NCBI GenBank assembly: GCA_021736785.1
Contig: JAIPFF010000011.1
Coordinates: 46,514-110,513 of the forward strand
Length of the DNA stretch: 64,000 nt
Reading direction: 5' to 3'
Source of the DNA: Thiohalocapsa sp.
GTDB taxonomy: Bacteria > Pseudomonadota > Gammaproteobacteria > Chromatiales > Chromatiaceae
Below the pieces are notes generated by a model. It was not told the DNA's origin, searched no databases, and saw only the letters and a list, made by a program, of their open reading frames with translations. Of the stretch, positions 16,712 to 27,076 are shown piece after piece. A program made the translations under genes and the position numbers. The first letter of the stretch is position 1; each line of letters opens with the position of its first letter.

Positions 16712-17149
16712 GGAAATACCTCGTTTGTTGTACCGAACGGTTGTGCCGGAGCCTTTGGTGACGCAATGCCCCCAAGGCTCGGCCTCGCCGCCGGCCTAGG
16801 GAAATACGGACGCTAGCAACAAGCAGAGCGTTCTCCGGCTTGGCCCTGACCTTGCTAGGCACATGGTCGGAAGCGCTATAGCCGACAGAATACATTGCTT
16901 CAAAGACGGCACTGCAATTTACGGACCCGCCACGGCGGGTGGGCGGTATTTCCATCGGTACGTCACTGAGCGCCTTTCCGGGGGATATGCGGCTCCTGCT
17001 GCCGGAGACGATCAGTCGCGCGGCGGGCAGCCAGGATCAACTCGGGCACGCCGGCGAGCGCGATCTGCGTTCAGCCGTTCGTCATGCCGACGGCGGCAGT
17101 AGGCCGCATTCCCCAACGTCAAACACACGGAAATTCTCGGAGCACGTCA
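16712..17149. promoter_or_regulatory. mop-modA divergent control region (438 bp)
   Basis: No gene is seen here. It must hold the promoters for mop (leftward) and modA (rightward). The only distinct signal I find is the candidate ModE site at 16873-16897. The modA start has only a weak GGAGC-like ribosome site (17139-17143). Confidence 0.5.
16873..16897 (+). promoter_or_regulatory. Candidate ModE-type operator (copy B)
   Basis: Plus-strand reading begins GCGCTATAGCCG and ends AATACATTG. Identical to copy A at ~16 of 25 positions, and sharing with copies A and C the GCGYTATA...C......ATA frame. It sits 162 bp upstream of the mop start and 253 bp upstream of the modA start, a plausible place for ModE control of both. 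Confidence 0.5.
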
Positions 17150-17902
17150 ATGAAGTCCCTACGCACCCTGACCCTTGCACTCGCCTTCGGGGCAGCCGCC
17201 AACGCGTCCGCCGGCGAAGGCCAGATCGCCGTCGCCGCCAATTTCACCGCGCCGATGAAGGAGATCATCGCCGCCTTCGAGGCCGACAGCGGCCACAAGA
17301 TCCAAGCGTCCTACGGGTCCACCGGCAAGCTGTACGCGCAGATCAAGAACGGCGCACCGTTCGAAGCACTGCTGGCGGCCGACCAAAAGCGCCCGGCGCT
17401 GCTTGCCGAGGAAGACCTCGGCGAGCCCGACTCCCTGTTCACCTACGCGATCGGCACGCTGGTTTTTTGGTCCGCGGATCCGGATTTCGTCGACAGCGAC
17501 GGCGAGGCACTGAACAAGGGCGACTTCGACAAGTTGTCGATCGCCAACCCGAAGCTCGCCCCCTATGGCGAGGCGGCCATACAGACCTTGGAGGCGCTGG
17601 GCCTGAAGGAGGCGATGGAGCCCAAGCTCGTCATGGGCGAGAACATCGCCCAGACCTATCAGTTCGTCGACACCGAAAACGCCGAGGTCGGCTTTGTCGC
17701 GCTGTCGCAAGTCATGGAAGGCGGCGAGATCAAAAAGGGGTCCGGCTGGATCGTCCCCGGCGAGATGCATGCGCCGATCAGCCAGGACGCCATTATCCTG
17801 AGCAGCGGCGCCGACAACCCGGCAATCAAAGACCTGTTCGGTTACCTGAAGAGCGAGAAGGCGCACGCGATCATCCAGTCGTACGGCTACGAAACCAAGT
17901 AG
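17150..17902 (+). CDS. modA: Molybdate ABC transporter substrate-binding protein
   Basis: 250 residues from ATG 17150 with a signal peptide (KSLRTLTLALAFGAAANASA). The mature protein follows the ModA pattern: IAVAANFTAPMKEIIAAFEADSGH, YGSTGKLYAQIKNGAPFEAL and, near the end, the IVPGEMHAPISQDAIIL region. It binds molybdate (and probably tungstate) in the periplasm and delivers it to ModBC. modB follows after an unusually long 249-bp gap, so the two may not be tightly co-translated. Confidence 0.95.
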   Translation: MKSLRTLTLALAFGAAANASAGEGQIAVAANFTAPMKEIIAAFEADSGHKIQASYGSTGKLYAQIKNGAPFEALLAADQKRPALLAEEDLGEPDSLFTYAIGTLVFWSADPDFVDSDGEALNKGDFDKLSIANPKLAPYGEAAIQTLEALGLKEAMEPKLVMGENIAQTYQFVDTENAEVGFVALSQVMEGGEIKKGSGWIVPGEMHAPISQDAIILSSGADNPAIKDLFGYLKSEKAHAIIQSYGYETK

Positions 17903-18151
17903 CCGCGCGCCGCGGCCGGCGACGTCCCCCGCCTCGGGGCCGCCCGCCCGGCCGCCATATCGGCATAGCACTCTTCGTGGACGAGCGGCAGCGAAGTCCA
18001 CCGAATCTTTCGCGCCAACCCTGGTGGACGCCGAGCTACCGGGCGTACAGGGCCCTCCGAAGGCCCGTGCGCTGTTTCGTTCGCGTGGTTCGCGATAATT
18101 TTGCCGACCACAAGACCAACAATCACGCCGCACGGCAAACCGGTTCCGAAC

Positions 18152-18829
18152 ATGTTCCTCACCGACACCGATATCCAAGCCATCCTGCTGACGCTGCGGC
18201 TCGCCGCGGTCACTACCGTCATCCTTTTCTTCGTCGGCACGCCCATCGCCTGGTGGCTGTCGCGCACGCGCTCGCGCTGGAAGGGGCCGATCGGCGCCGT
18301 CGTCGCGCTGCCGCTGGTGCTGCCGCCGTCGGTGCTCGGGTTTTATCTGCTCGTTACGATGGGGCCGAACGGCCCGGTCGGTCAGTTGACTCAAGCCCTC
18401 GGCATCGGGCTGCTGCCGTTCACGTTCTGGGGTCTGGTGGTCGGCTCGGTGTTCTATTCGATGCCGTTCATGGTGCAGCCGGTGCAGAACGCCTTCGAGG
18501 CCATCGGCGAGCGCCCGCTGGAGGCCGCGGCAACGCTGCGGGCCTCGCCGCTCGATCGCTTCTTCACGGTCGCTTTGCCGCTCGCGCTACCCGGCTTCAT
18601 CACCGCCGGCATCCTGAGCTTTGCACATACCGTCGGCGAGTTCGGCGTCGTGCTGATGATCGGCGGCAATATTCCGGGCGTCACCCGGGTTGCATCGGTG
18701 CAGATCTACGACTATGTCGAGGCGCTGGAATACGGCAACGCGCACCGGCTGGCCGCGGTGCTGCTGACCTTCTCCTTCCTGGTGCTGTTGGCGCTCTACG
18801 CCTGGCGCCCGCAGCAGAGGAAGCTCTGA
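18152..18829 (+). CDS. modB: Molybdate ABC transporter permease
   Basis: 225 residues from ATG 18152. Five hydrophobic segments, with the permease EAA-type loop [25 protein letters not shown] that contacts Mod[16 protein letters not shown] is characteristic of ModB. It forms the inner-membrane channel with ModC. The stop is followed two bases later by the modC start. Confidence 0.95.
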   Translation: MFLTDTDIQAILLTLRLAAVTTVILFFVGTPIAWWLSRTRSRWKGPIGAVVALPLVLPPSVLGFYLLVTMGPNGPVGQLTQALGIGLLPFTFWGLVVGSVFYSMPFMVQPVQNAFEAIGERPLEAAATLRASPLDRFFTVALPLALPGFITAGILSFAHTVGEFGVVLMIGGNIPGVTRVASVQIYDYVEALEYGNAHRLAAVLLTFSFLVLLALYAWRPQQRKL

Positions 18830-18831
18830 CG

Positions 18832-19929
18832 ATGACGACCCTCGACGTCCGTTTTCGGGTCGACTGGCCCGGCTTCACGCTGGATGTGGACGAGTCGCTG
18901 CCGGCGCGCGGCGTAACCGCGCTGTTCGGTCATTCGGGGTCCGGCAAGACCACGCTGTTGCGCTGTATCGCCGGTCTGGAGCATGCCGCCGAAGGCCGGC
19001 TGCGCTTCAACGGCGAGACGTGGCAGGACGCCGACACCTGGGTGCCGACCCACCAACGCCCGATCGGCTACGTCTTTCAAGAGGCGAGCCTGTTTCCGCA
19101 CCTGAGCGTGCTCGGCAACCTGCGTTACGGACAGCGACGCAGCGCGGCTCCGCCCCCCGGCGAGCGGCGCTTCAGCCTGGAGCATGCCATCGAATTGCTC
19201 GGCATCGGCCACTTGCTCAAGCGCAAGCCGGGGGCGCTCTCCGGCGGCGAGCGCCAACGCGTCGGCATCGCCCGCGCGCTGGCGGTCAATCCCCGTATCT
19301 TGCTGATGGACGAGCCGCTCGCGTCGCTGGACCTCAAGCGCAAGCAGGAGATCCTGCCCTACCTGGAGCGCCTGCACGACGAGCTGGCGATTCCGGTGCT
19401 CTACGTCAGCCACGCGCCGGACGAGGTTGCGCGCCTGGCCGATCACCTGGTGGTCATGGAAGGCGGGCGCGCGCTCGCCAGTGGCCCGCTCAACGACACG
19501 CTGGCACGCCTCGACCTGCCGATCCGCTTGGGCGAAGATGCCGGCGTGGTCCTCGACGGCATCGTCGCCGAGCGCGACGAGCATTGGCACCTGTTGCGCG
19601 TGCAGTGCGGCGGAGCCAGCCTCTGGGTGCGCGACACCGGCGTCGGCGTCGGTGATCACGTGCGCGTGCGCATCCTCGCCCGCGACATCAGCATCGCCCA
19701 CCAACCGGTGACCGGCACCAGCATCCTGAACGCGCTGCACGCCAAGGTGGTCTCCCTCGGCGACGACAGCCACCCCGCCCTGTCGCTGGTGAAACTCTGC
19801 GTCGATGGCGCCGACGACGACGAGGGCGCCCCGGTCCTCGCTCGGGTGACCCGGCGCTCCGCCGATCAGCTGGCACTGGCGCCCGGCATGACGGTCTGGA
19901 TTCAGATCAAGGCAGTGGCGCTGCTGTAG
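18832..19929 (+). CDS. modC: Molybdate ABC transporter ATP-binding protein
   Basis: 365 residues from ATG 18832. Walker A GHSGSGKT at 33-40, signature LSGGERQR at 136-143, Walker B ILLMDEPLASLD from 156. The C-terminal TOBE/Mop domain (~290-360; SILNALHAKVVSLGDDSHP) binds molybdate and adjusts uptake. The frame is open far upstream across modB and modA, but that is not coding; the ATG right after the modB stop is the sensible start. Confidence 0.95.
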   Translation: MTTLDVRFRVDWPGFTLDVDESLPARGVTALFGHSGSGKTTLLRCIAGLEHAAEGRLRFNGETWQDADTWVPTHQRPIGYVFQEASLFPHLSVLGNLRYGQRRSAAPPPGERRFSLEHAIELLGIGHLLKRKPGALSGGERQRVGIARALAVNPRILLMDEPLASLDLKRKQEILPYLERLHDELAIPVLYVSHAPDEVARLADHLVVMEGGRALASGPLNDTLARLDLPIRLGEDAGVVLDGIVAERDEHWHLLRVQCGGASLWVRDTGVGVGDHVRVRILARDISIAHQPVTGTSILNALHAKVVSLGDDSHPALSLVKLCVDGADDDEGAPVLARVTRRSADQLALAPGMTVWIQIKAVALL

Positions 19930-20161
19930 GGTCGGGCGGCGAGTCGCCGAGCGGCGGCGCAATGCTGTCGGCCGCTCCTGTGCGGGGCTACGCCGACCGC
20001 CTGGCCGTTTGCATGCCGAATCCAGTGCACCGCCGCCCGTGCTGTACTGCCCGCTGCGTGCCATGGGTTGTCCGCCACGCCGGCCGTACCTAGACTGCGC
20101 TCACGGGTGCGGCTCCGGCCGCAACGCCCGAGGTCCGCCCAGCGTCGAGGAGGCGACTTCC

Positions 20162-21955
20162 GTGAGCTCGAGCATCCACGCCATCGCCGCCCTCTGGCTC
20201 ATCGCAGGTACTGCTTTGGCTGATCAAACACCGGCACCGACTCTGCTGACCGATCCCTATCTGCAGTTGCCGACCTCGGACTCGGTCCGCGTCGTCTGGC
20301 TGACCGAATTTCCGGGACGGCGCCACTTCGTCAGCTTTGGCGAAGACCCGGCGAAGACGGTCGACGCCGTTACCGCCAAGCTCTCGCGGGTCGCGGAGGA
20401 TGCAGACTCCCGGGTCGGCGAGCAGCAAGGCGACGGTAAGCTGTTCGGCAGCGTCACTCCGCGGGATGTGTGGCGTCACGAGGCGATCGTTGCCGGCCTC
20501 GAGTCCGGGGAGCGCGTGCCCTATCGCGTGACGAGCATCGCCGCCGATGGCCGCGCCGCGGTCAGCGACACCTTCACGCTGGCCCCGCTGCCGACGCCCG
20601 GCCAGCGGCTGCGCATACTGCTGACGTCGGATCATCAGCTTAAGGAAATGACCGCCGCCAACCTGCAGAAGGTGCAGGAGACGGTCGGCCGCGTGGATGC
20701 GGTATTTTTCGCCGGCGACCTGCAGAACATCCCGGACCGGGCATCCGAGTGGTTCGACGACAATCGCGGCGCGGCCTTCTTCCCGGCCCTGCAAGGGAAG
20801 GCGAGCCGTATCTTGGAGCGCACCCGGGAAGCGGACGGCGCCGCCACCCGCACCCGCTATCGCGGCGGCGCGTTGATCCAGCACGCGCCGCTGTTTCCGG
20901 TCATCGGAAACCACGAGGTGATGGGCCGGCGCATCCCCGGCAACGACCTCGGCACCATGTTCAAAGACCCGCGCCCGCGGGCCGTCGCCGAAGCGGATTA
21001 TGCGCAACATGCCGATCTGCTCAATCCGCTGGCGGACGCCGCGCTCCGCGAAGAATGGGTGCGCGACAATGCCTTCAATACGACGACCTACGAGGAGTTG
21101 TTCACGCTGCCCGCCGATGGACCGGCCGGCGAGCGTTACTATGCGCTGCGCTTCGGCGACGTCTATCTCATCGGCCTGTATGCGACGCGCATTTGGCGTA
21201 CGCCGAGCCTCGCGGCCGGCGCCCGCGGCAAGTATCGCGAGGCCGACTCGCACTTGACGCGGCCTGACCAATGGGGCTGGGGCGAATTCATCTTCGAGGA
21301 TCTAAGCAAGGGCTCGGCACAATACCGATGGCTGGCGGCGCAACTGCAGAGCGACGCCTTCAAAAACGCCCGCTACAAGGTCGTCATGATGCATCATCCT
21401 GCCCACGGGCTCGGCGCCAACTCCATGCCCGCGTTCGCCGATCCGGTGCAGATCATCGACCGCGACGCGACCGGACGCATCGTCGGGATCCGCTACGAGT
21501 ACCCGCTGGAGAACGATCTCTTCGTGCGGGACATCGAGCCGCTGCTGGAATCCGCCGGCGTCCACCTGGTGCACAGCGGCCATTCGCACCTGTGGAACCG
21601 CTTCGTGGGGCGCACCGGCATGCACTACTTGGAGACCTCCAACGTCGGCAACAGCTACGGCTGCTTCGTGGCGGCGCATAAAGACCGCCGCAACGTGCCG
21701 AAAGACGGGCGCTTCGCGCAAGCCAGCTATCCCGTCACCGGCGACCCGCACGGCCTTCGCCCGGTCATGCCGAGCGAGCACGCGCCGATGCACGACGAAG
21801 CCGGAAACCCGCTTCCCTGCGTGGGCAGCAACGAATTGACCGTGTTCTCGATCCTCGACACCGGCGACGGCAGCGTGTCGAGCTACGTCTACGACACCCG
21901 CAACCCGTCGAGCGCCGCCCGGCTGTTCGACCGATTTACACTGGATGGATCCTGA
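20162..21955 (+). CDS. Secreted calcineurin-like metallophosphoesterase
   Basis: 597 residues. GTG 20162 is chosen because AGGAGG lies 8 bases upstream and the next residues form a signal peptide (SSSIHAIAALWLIAGTALA). An N-terminal fibronectin-like region (~25-125) precedes the metallophosphoesterase domain with GDLQNIPDRASEW, VIGNHEVMG, MMHHPAHG and HSGHSHLWNR supplying the metal ligands. This resembles purple-acid-phosphatase-like secreted enzymes that release phosphate from organic esters in the periplasm or outside. It stands alone between modC and tRNA-Pro. Confidence 0.88.
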   Translation: MSSSIHAIAALWLIAGTALADQTPAPTLLTDPYLQLPTSDSVRVVWLTEFPGRRHFVSFGEDPAKTVDAVTAKLSRVAEDADSRVGEQQGDGKLFGSVTPRDVWRHEAIVAGLESGERVPYRVTSIAADGRAAVSDTFTLAPLPTPGQRLRILLTSDHQLKEMTAANLQKVQETVGRVDAVFFAGDLQNIPDRASEWFDDNRGAAFFPALQGKASRILERTREADGAATRTRYRGGALIQHAPLFPVIGNHEVMGRRIPGNDLGTMFKDPRPRAVAEADYAQHADLLNPLADAALREEWVRDNAFNTTTYEELFTLPADGPAGERYYALRFGDVYLIGLYATRIWRTPSLAAGARGKYREADSHLTRPDQWGWGEFIFEDLSKGSAQYRWLAAQLQSDAFKNARYKVVMMHHPAHGLGANSMPAFADPVQIIDRDATGRIVGIRYEYPLENDLFVRDIEPLLESAGVHLVHSGHSHLWNRFVGRTGMHYLETSNVGNSYGCFVAAHKDRRNVPKDGRFAQASYPVTGDPHGLRPVMPSEHAPMHDEAGNPLPCVGSNELTVFSILDTGDGSVSSYVYDTRNPSSAARLFDRFTLDGS

Positions 21956-22199
21956 GCGCTCGTCGCCGGCGCGAATCGGAGCCGACATCGGGTTGTGCGC
22001 AACGCCGCAGCCAGCTGTTTCGGCGAAGACGCTCCGCAGGGTGGAGGACTATGGAGAAGCGCAAGACCGGCGGGGCGGCCGGCGTCCCGAGACCAGTGCC
22101 GGGCTCTGCCGGGAGCGCGCGCTAGCGAAATCGCGATCCGGTGTGAGGTCACGCCCGGCCGGGAGACCGCGCTCCGATGGGGAGAGGGCAAGGAAGAAT

Positions 22200-22276
22200 T
22201 GGTCGGGGTGAGAGGATTCGAACCTCCGGCCCCTGCCTCCCGAAGGCAGTGCTCTACCAGGCTGAGCTACACCCCG
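22200..22276 (-). tRNA. tRNA-Pro (anticodon CGG)
   Basis: On the minus strand a full cloverleaf is present: 5' acceptor CGGGGTG pairing with 3' CACCCCG, D-arm GCTCAGCCTGGTAGAGC, anticodon arm CTGCC-TTCGGGA-GGCAG with anticodon CGG, T-arm with GGTTCGAATCC and encoded 3' CCA. It reads codon CCG, common in this high-GC genome. It lies 137 bp downstream of ispB on the same strand. Confidence 0.97.
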
Positions 22277-22413
22277 TTTTACTCGATCGCCACCGCCGCG
22301 GTTGTTCGGGATCCGCTTGCGGCTGGATGCGTCGCCTGCCTGATGGCGGCGTCGCGATCCGGGCTTGTTGCCGTTTTGGGCCGGCACATTCTCGGAACGT
22401 CCTGGAACGTTCT

Positions 22414-23382
22414 TTAAAAGGTCCGTGCTACGGCAAAGTCGGCTGTCGCTTCCATGGAGCGGCGGGCGGGCGAGTCCGGCAGGACTTTCAGCGCCTCTTT
22501 CGCCGATTCCGCATGGCTGCGAGCGAGCGCGATAGTGTAGTCGATCGCACCGTTGGACACAATGGCTTCGACAACCGCATCCATGTTTTCGCGCCCACCG
22601 GTCTCGATGGCGGCGCGCAGGCAGGCTCGCTGGGCCTCGGTTCCGACGTCCATGGCGCGGATCACCGGCAGCGTCGGTTTGCCTTCTTCCAGATCGTCGC
22701 CGATGTGCTTGCCCATGGTTTCGGCATCGGACTCGTAGTCCAGTGCATCGTCGACCAATTGGAATGCGATTCCCAGGTGCAGCCCGAAACTGGCCACCGC
22801 TTCTTCCACGTCGCGCGGGACCTCGGCGAGCACCGCGCCGAGGCGCGTTCCGGCCTCGAACAGTGTTGCGGTCTTGCGCTGTATGACTTCCATGTAGCGA
22901 GCCTCGTCGGTGTCGGGGTCGTTGGTGTTCAGCAACTGAAGCACCTCGCCCTCGGCGATGCGGTTGGTGGCGTGGGAGAGCACGTCCATGACCCGCATAA
23001 TGCCGACGTCGACCATCATTTCGAAGGCGCGCGAATAGAGGAAATCGCCCACCAGCACGCTCGCCTCGTTGCCCCACACCGCATTGGCCGTATCGCGGTT
23101 TCGGCGCAGCTCCGAGCCGTCGACGACATCGTCGTGCAGCAGCGTGGCGGTGTGGATGAATTCGACGATTGCCGCCATGTCGAGGTGCTTGTCGCCCCCG
23201 TAACCGCAGGCGCGCGCCGACAGCAGCACCAGCAGGGGCCGCAGCCGCTTGCCGCCACTACTGACGATATAGTGGCCAATCTGATTGATGAGCACCACGG
23301 AAGACTCGAGGCGCTTGACGATGAGCTCGTCGACGGCCTTGACGTCGTCGCTGACGGGCGCCCGAATTGCGGACAAATCCAT
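22414..23382 (-). CDS. ispB: Polyprenyl (octaprenyl) diphosphate synthase
   Basis: 322 residues from ATG 23382. First Asp-rich motif LLHDDVVDGSELRR at ~84-88, second LVDDALDYESD at ~211-215, and GGKRLRPLLVLLSARA near the start. It condenses isopentenyl diphosphate into the long side chain of ubiquinone. Exact chain length cannot be read from sequence. It is divergent from rplU, the usual gammaproteobacterial arrangement. A run of eight T follows the start codon region on the plus strand. Confidence 0.95.
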   Translation of the reverse strand: MDLSAIRAPVSDDVKAVDELIVKRLESSVVLINQIGHYIVSSGGKRLRPLLVLLSARACGYGGDKHLDMAAIVEFIHTATLLHDDVVDGSELRRNRDTANAVWGNEASVLVGDFLYSRAFEMMVDVGIMRVMDVLSHATNRIAEGEVLQLLNTNDPDTDEARYMEVIQRKTATLFEAGTRLGAVLAEVPRDVEEAVASFGLHLGIAFQLVDDALDYESDAETMGKHIGDDLEEGKPTLPVIRAMDVGTEAQRACLRAAIETGGRENMDAVVEAIVSNGAIDYTIALARSHAESAKEALKVLPDSPARRSMEATADFAVARTF

Positions 23383-23748
23383 GGGCGGGTTTTTTTTGGG
23401 AAACAGCCGGCGATCGTAGGTGCTGCCTCGTCGGCGTGTCAAGCCGAGGCGCTTTATCCGACTTGTCCGCTGCGGCTTTACCGGCGCCGCCGGGCAGCTT
23501 GGCGGCGCAGGCGCCGATGCGATCCGCCTCCGGTCTTGCGTTGACCCGGCCACGAAAGCCGTATTATCATTGCCGGTCTTTCGCGACGCGTTGACCGTGG
23601 CCGATCCGTATCAGGGCGGCTCAATCGGCCGCGCAGACCGGCTTCCCGCTTCCGCGATATCGTCGCCCGTCGACCCCATGTCGGCCGCGACGGCGCCGCG
23701 GCACGGGTGTGCCCCGCGATACGGAACAACAAGTCTGGGAACTTCATC
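23383..23748 (+). promoter_or_regulatory. ispB-rplU divergent region with a sigma70-like promoter
   Basis: 366 bp without a gene. A good candidate for the rplU-rpmA-obg promoter is TTGACC at 23541-23546 and TATCAT at 23565-23570, with 18 bases between. The transcript would have a ~170-base leader. I see no recognisable riboswitch or r-protein binding site. Confidence 0.5.
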
Positions 23749-24063
23749 ATGTATGCAGTCATTGAGACCGGCGGTAAACAGTATCGCGTGGCCGAGGGCG
23801 ACCGCGTCCGCGTCGAAAAGCTCGACGCCGAGGAAGGCGCAACCGTCGACATCTCCAAGGTGCTGATGGTCGCCGACGGAAGCGATATCAAGCTGGGCAA
23901 GCCTTTCCTGGAAGGCAGCAAGGTCACGGCGGAGGTCACCGCCCACGGCCGCGGCGACAAAGTGAAGATCATCAAGTTTCGTCGGCGCAAGCACCACATG
24001 AAGCGCCAAGGGCACCGTCAGTGGTTCACGGAGCTCAAGATCACCGGCATTAGCGCAAGCTGA
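23749..24063 (+). CDS. rplU: 50S ribosomal protein L21
   Basis: 104 residues from ATG 23749. Begins [17 protein letters not shown] and includes [20 protein letters not shown], both diagnostic for L21, which binds 23S rRNA. Length matches the family. rpmA follows 14 bp later. Confidence 0.98.
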   Translation: MYAVIETGGKQYRVAEGDRVRVEKLDAEEGATVDISKVLMVADGSDIKLGKPFLEGSKVTAEVTAHGRGDKVKIIKFRRRKHHMKRQGHRQWFTELKITGISAS

Positions 24064-24077
24064 GAGGGGACTGACAC

Positions 24078-24344
24078 ATGGCACACAAAAAAGCAGGCGG
24101 CAGTTCACGGAACGGCCGCGATTCCGAGTCCAAACGCCTCGGCGTGAAGCTGTTCGGCGGCCAAAAGGTGCGCGCCGGCGGTATCATCGTGCGCCAGCGC
24201 GGCACCCGTTTCCATGGCGGCACCAACGTCGGCTGCGGCCGCGATCACACCCTGTTCGCGCTGAAGGACGGCTTCGTGCGCTTCGACGTCAAGGGTCCGC
24301 GCAACCGCAAGTTCGTCAGCGTGATCGAGGCACCGGCCACCTGA
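24078..24344 (+). CDS. rpmA: 50S ribosomal protein L27
   Basis: 88 residues, beginning [23 protein letters not shown] and containing [15 protein letters not shown], as expected for L27, whose N-terminus reaches the peptidyl-transferase centre. GGGGA lies about 7 bases before the ATG. A Rho-independent terminator stands ~85 bp downstream. Confidence 0.98.
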   Translation: MAHKKAGGSSRNGRDSESKRLGVKLFGGQKVRAGGIIVRQRGTRFHGGTNVGCGRDHTLFALKDGFVRFDVKGPRNRKFVSVIEAPAT

Positions 24345-24427
24345 TACGGGCCGCCGCGGCGCGCCGTGCGCGCCGGCACCTGCAGCGCCACCATCTGCAG
24401 CGGCAGCGGGGCAAGCTCCCCGTACCA

Positions 24428-24454
24428 AGCCTCGCCGACCGGCGGGGCTTTTTC
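24428..24454 (+). terminator. Rho-independent terminator after rpmA
   Basis: AGCCTCGCC pairs with GGCGGGGCT (one G-T pair) around a GACC loop, followed by TTTTT. It separates rplU-rpmA from obg, probably allowing partial read-through. Confidence 0.8.
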
Positions 24455-24526
24455 GTTTCGGCGGCCGATCGAGCACGAGCGGCCGCAACCGGATCGCCGG
24501 CACCACCCACCGGCGCGGCGGCATAA

Positions 24527-25618
<1,092 letters not shown>

Positions 25619-25633
25619 GGTGCGGCCCGGGCT

Positions 25634-26758
25634 ATGTTTTCACGTCAACGCATCCCGTTTACTCGCCGCTGGGTGGTCAAGATCGGCAGCGCCCTGCTCA
25701 CCCGCGACGGCTCCGGACTCGACCGGGAGGTGCTCGAGCCTTGGGTCGAGCAGATGGCCACGCGCCGCAGCGAAGGCCATGATCTGGTATTGGTCTCTTC
25801 CGGAGCGGTCGCCCAGGGCATGGCACGCATGGGATGGCGCCGCCGCCCGCAGGCCCTGCACGAGCTGCAGGCCGCCGCGGCCATCGGCCAGATGGGCCTG
25901 ATCCGCGCCTACGAAGACTGCTTTGCCTGCCGCGGTCTGCACACTGCCCAAGTGCTGCTGACCCGCGACGACCTGGCCAACCGCGAGCGCTACCTGAATG
26001 CCCGCAGCACGCTGCGAACCCTGCTCTCCCTCGGCGTTGTTCCGGTCGTCAACGAAAACGACACCGTGGCCACGGACGAGCTGCGCTTCGGCGACAACGA
26101 CACGCTGGCGGCACTGGTGGCGAATCTCATCGAGGCCGACCTGCTGATCTTGCTGACGGACCAAGACGGACTCTTCGATGCCGACCCCCGCTTCAACCCC
26201 GACGCACGGCGCATCGCGGCAACGCGCATCGACGACAATCGGCTCGACGTGGTCGCCGGCGGCAGCGCCAACGGACTCGGTACCGGCGGCATGGTGACCA
26301 AGGTGCGCGCCGCCCGCCTGGCGGCGCGCTCGGGCTGCGCGACCGTGATTGCCCCCGGGCGCAGCAGCGACAGCCTGAAACGCATCGCCCTCGGCGAGGA
26401 CGTAGGCACGCTGCTGACCCCGGTTCAGGAGCCCCAGGCGGCGCGCAAGCGGTGGCTGGCCGGACACCTAGCGGTGAGCGGGCGGCTACAGCTCGATGAC
26501 GGTGCGGTACGCGCGCTGCGCGAGCGCGGGCGGAGCTTGCTGGCCGTCGGCGTGACCGCGGTATTCGGGCATTTCAACCGCGGCGAAGTGGTTGCCTGCA
26601 TCGATTCCGCCGGCCGCGAAATCGCCCGCGGACTGATCAACTATGATGCTCAAGACACCATTCGAATCAAAGGATTGCCGAGCACTCAGTTCGAAGCAAT
26701 CCTGGGTTATGTCGACGACGACGAACTGATTCACCGAGACAATTTGGTGCTCCTCTAG
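25634..26758 (+). CDS. proB: Glutamate 5-kinase
   Basis: 374 residues. The amino-acid-kinase domain (~1-260) has [42 protein letters not shown] and the nucleotide-site [16 protein letters not shown]-terminal PUA domain follows (~280-360). It phosphorylates glutamate, the first step of proline synthesis, and is usually feedback-inhibited by proline. It starts 15 bp after obg, so the pair is probably co-transcribed. proA is not in the window. Confidence 0.96.
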   Translation: MFSRQRIPFTRRWVVKIGSALLTRDGSGLDREVLEPWVEQMATRRSEGHDLVLVSSGAVAQGMARMGWRRRPQALHELQAAAAIGQMGLIRAYEDCFACRGLHTAQVLLTRDDLANRERYLNARSTLRTLLSLGVVPVVNENDTVATDELRFGDNDTLAALVANLIEADLLILLTDQDGLFDADPRFNPDARRIAATRIDDNRLDVVAGGSANGLGTGGMVTKVRAARLAARSGCATVIAPGRSSDSLKRIALGEDVGTLLTPVQEPQAARKRWLAGHLAVSGRLQLDDGAVRALRERGRSLLAVGVTAVFGHFNRGEVVACIDSAGREIARGLINYDAQDTIRIKGLPSTQFEAILGYVDDDELIHRDNLVLL

Positions 26759-27076
26759 GCGCCTGCGCAGATCGCGCCGCCACGGGCCGCGAACGCTTGC
26801 CGCTTGCCTTGGAGGGGCAAAATCCGTAGCCTTCGCCGGTGGTATTGGCGACGCGTTGCGTCGCTATGACCGCCGGATCCGGCACGACGAGGCGCTGAGG
26901 CGCATCGCGTCCCAGAGCCAGAGCCAGAGCCAGAGCCAGCGCCTTAAGCCAGAGCCCGCACACGGCCGAGCCACCGCACGGCTCGCCCGCACGAGCGCGG
27001 GCCTTCCGGCGAACCTCGCACGTCGGCGCGGAAATAAAAAAACCAGACTGGATCGAAAGCAGGAGAGACGGAACCC
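26759..27076. other. 318-bp gap between proB and pcm
   Basis: No gene. It includes a short hexanucleotide tandem repeat (26912-26939) and a run of seven A near 27040 shortly before pcm. GGAGAG at 27062-27067 is a likely ribosome site for pcm. Confidence 0.5.
26912..26939 (+). repeat. Hexanucleotide tandem repeat (CCAGAG)n
   Basis: Four perfect copies of CCAGAG plus CCAG, lying ~140 bp upstream of pcm in non-coding DNA. Such short arrays can vary in copy number by slippage. No coding effect is expected here. Confidence 0.9.

Noticed and set aside
17903..18151. Hidden gene between modA and modB
   Set aside because: The 249-bp gap has a small GGGCC hairpin but no credible reading frame or start signal.
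16939..18831. N-terminal extension of ModC across modA and modB
   Set aside because: The frame is open by chance; ModC family resemblance begins at 18832 right after the modB stop.
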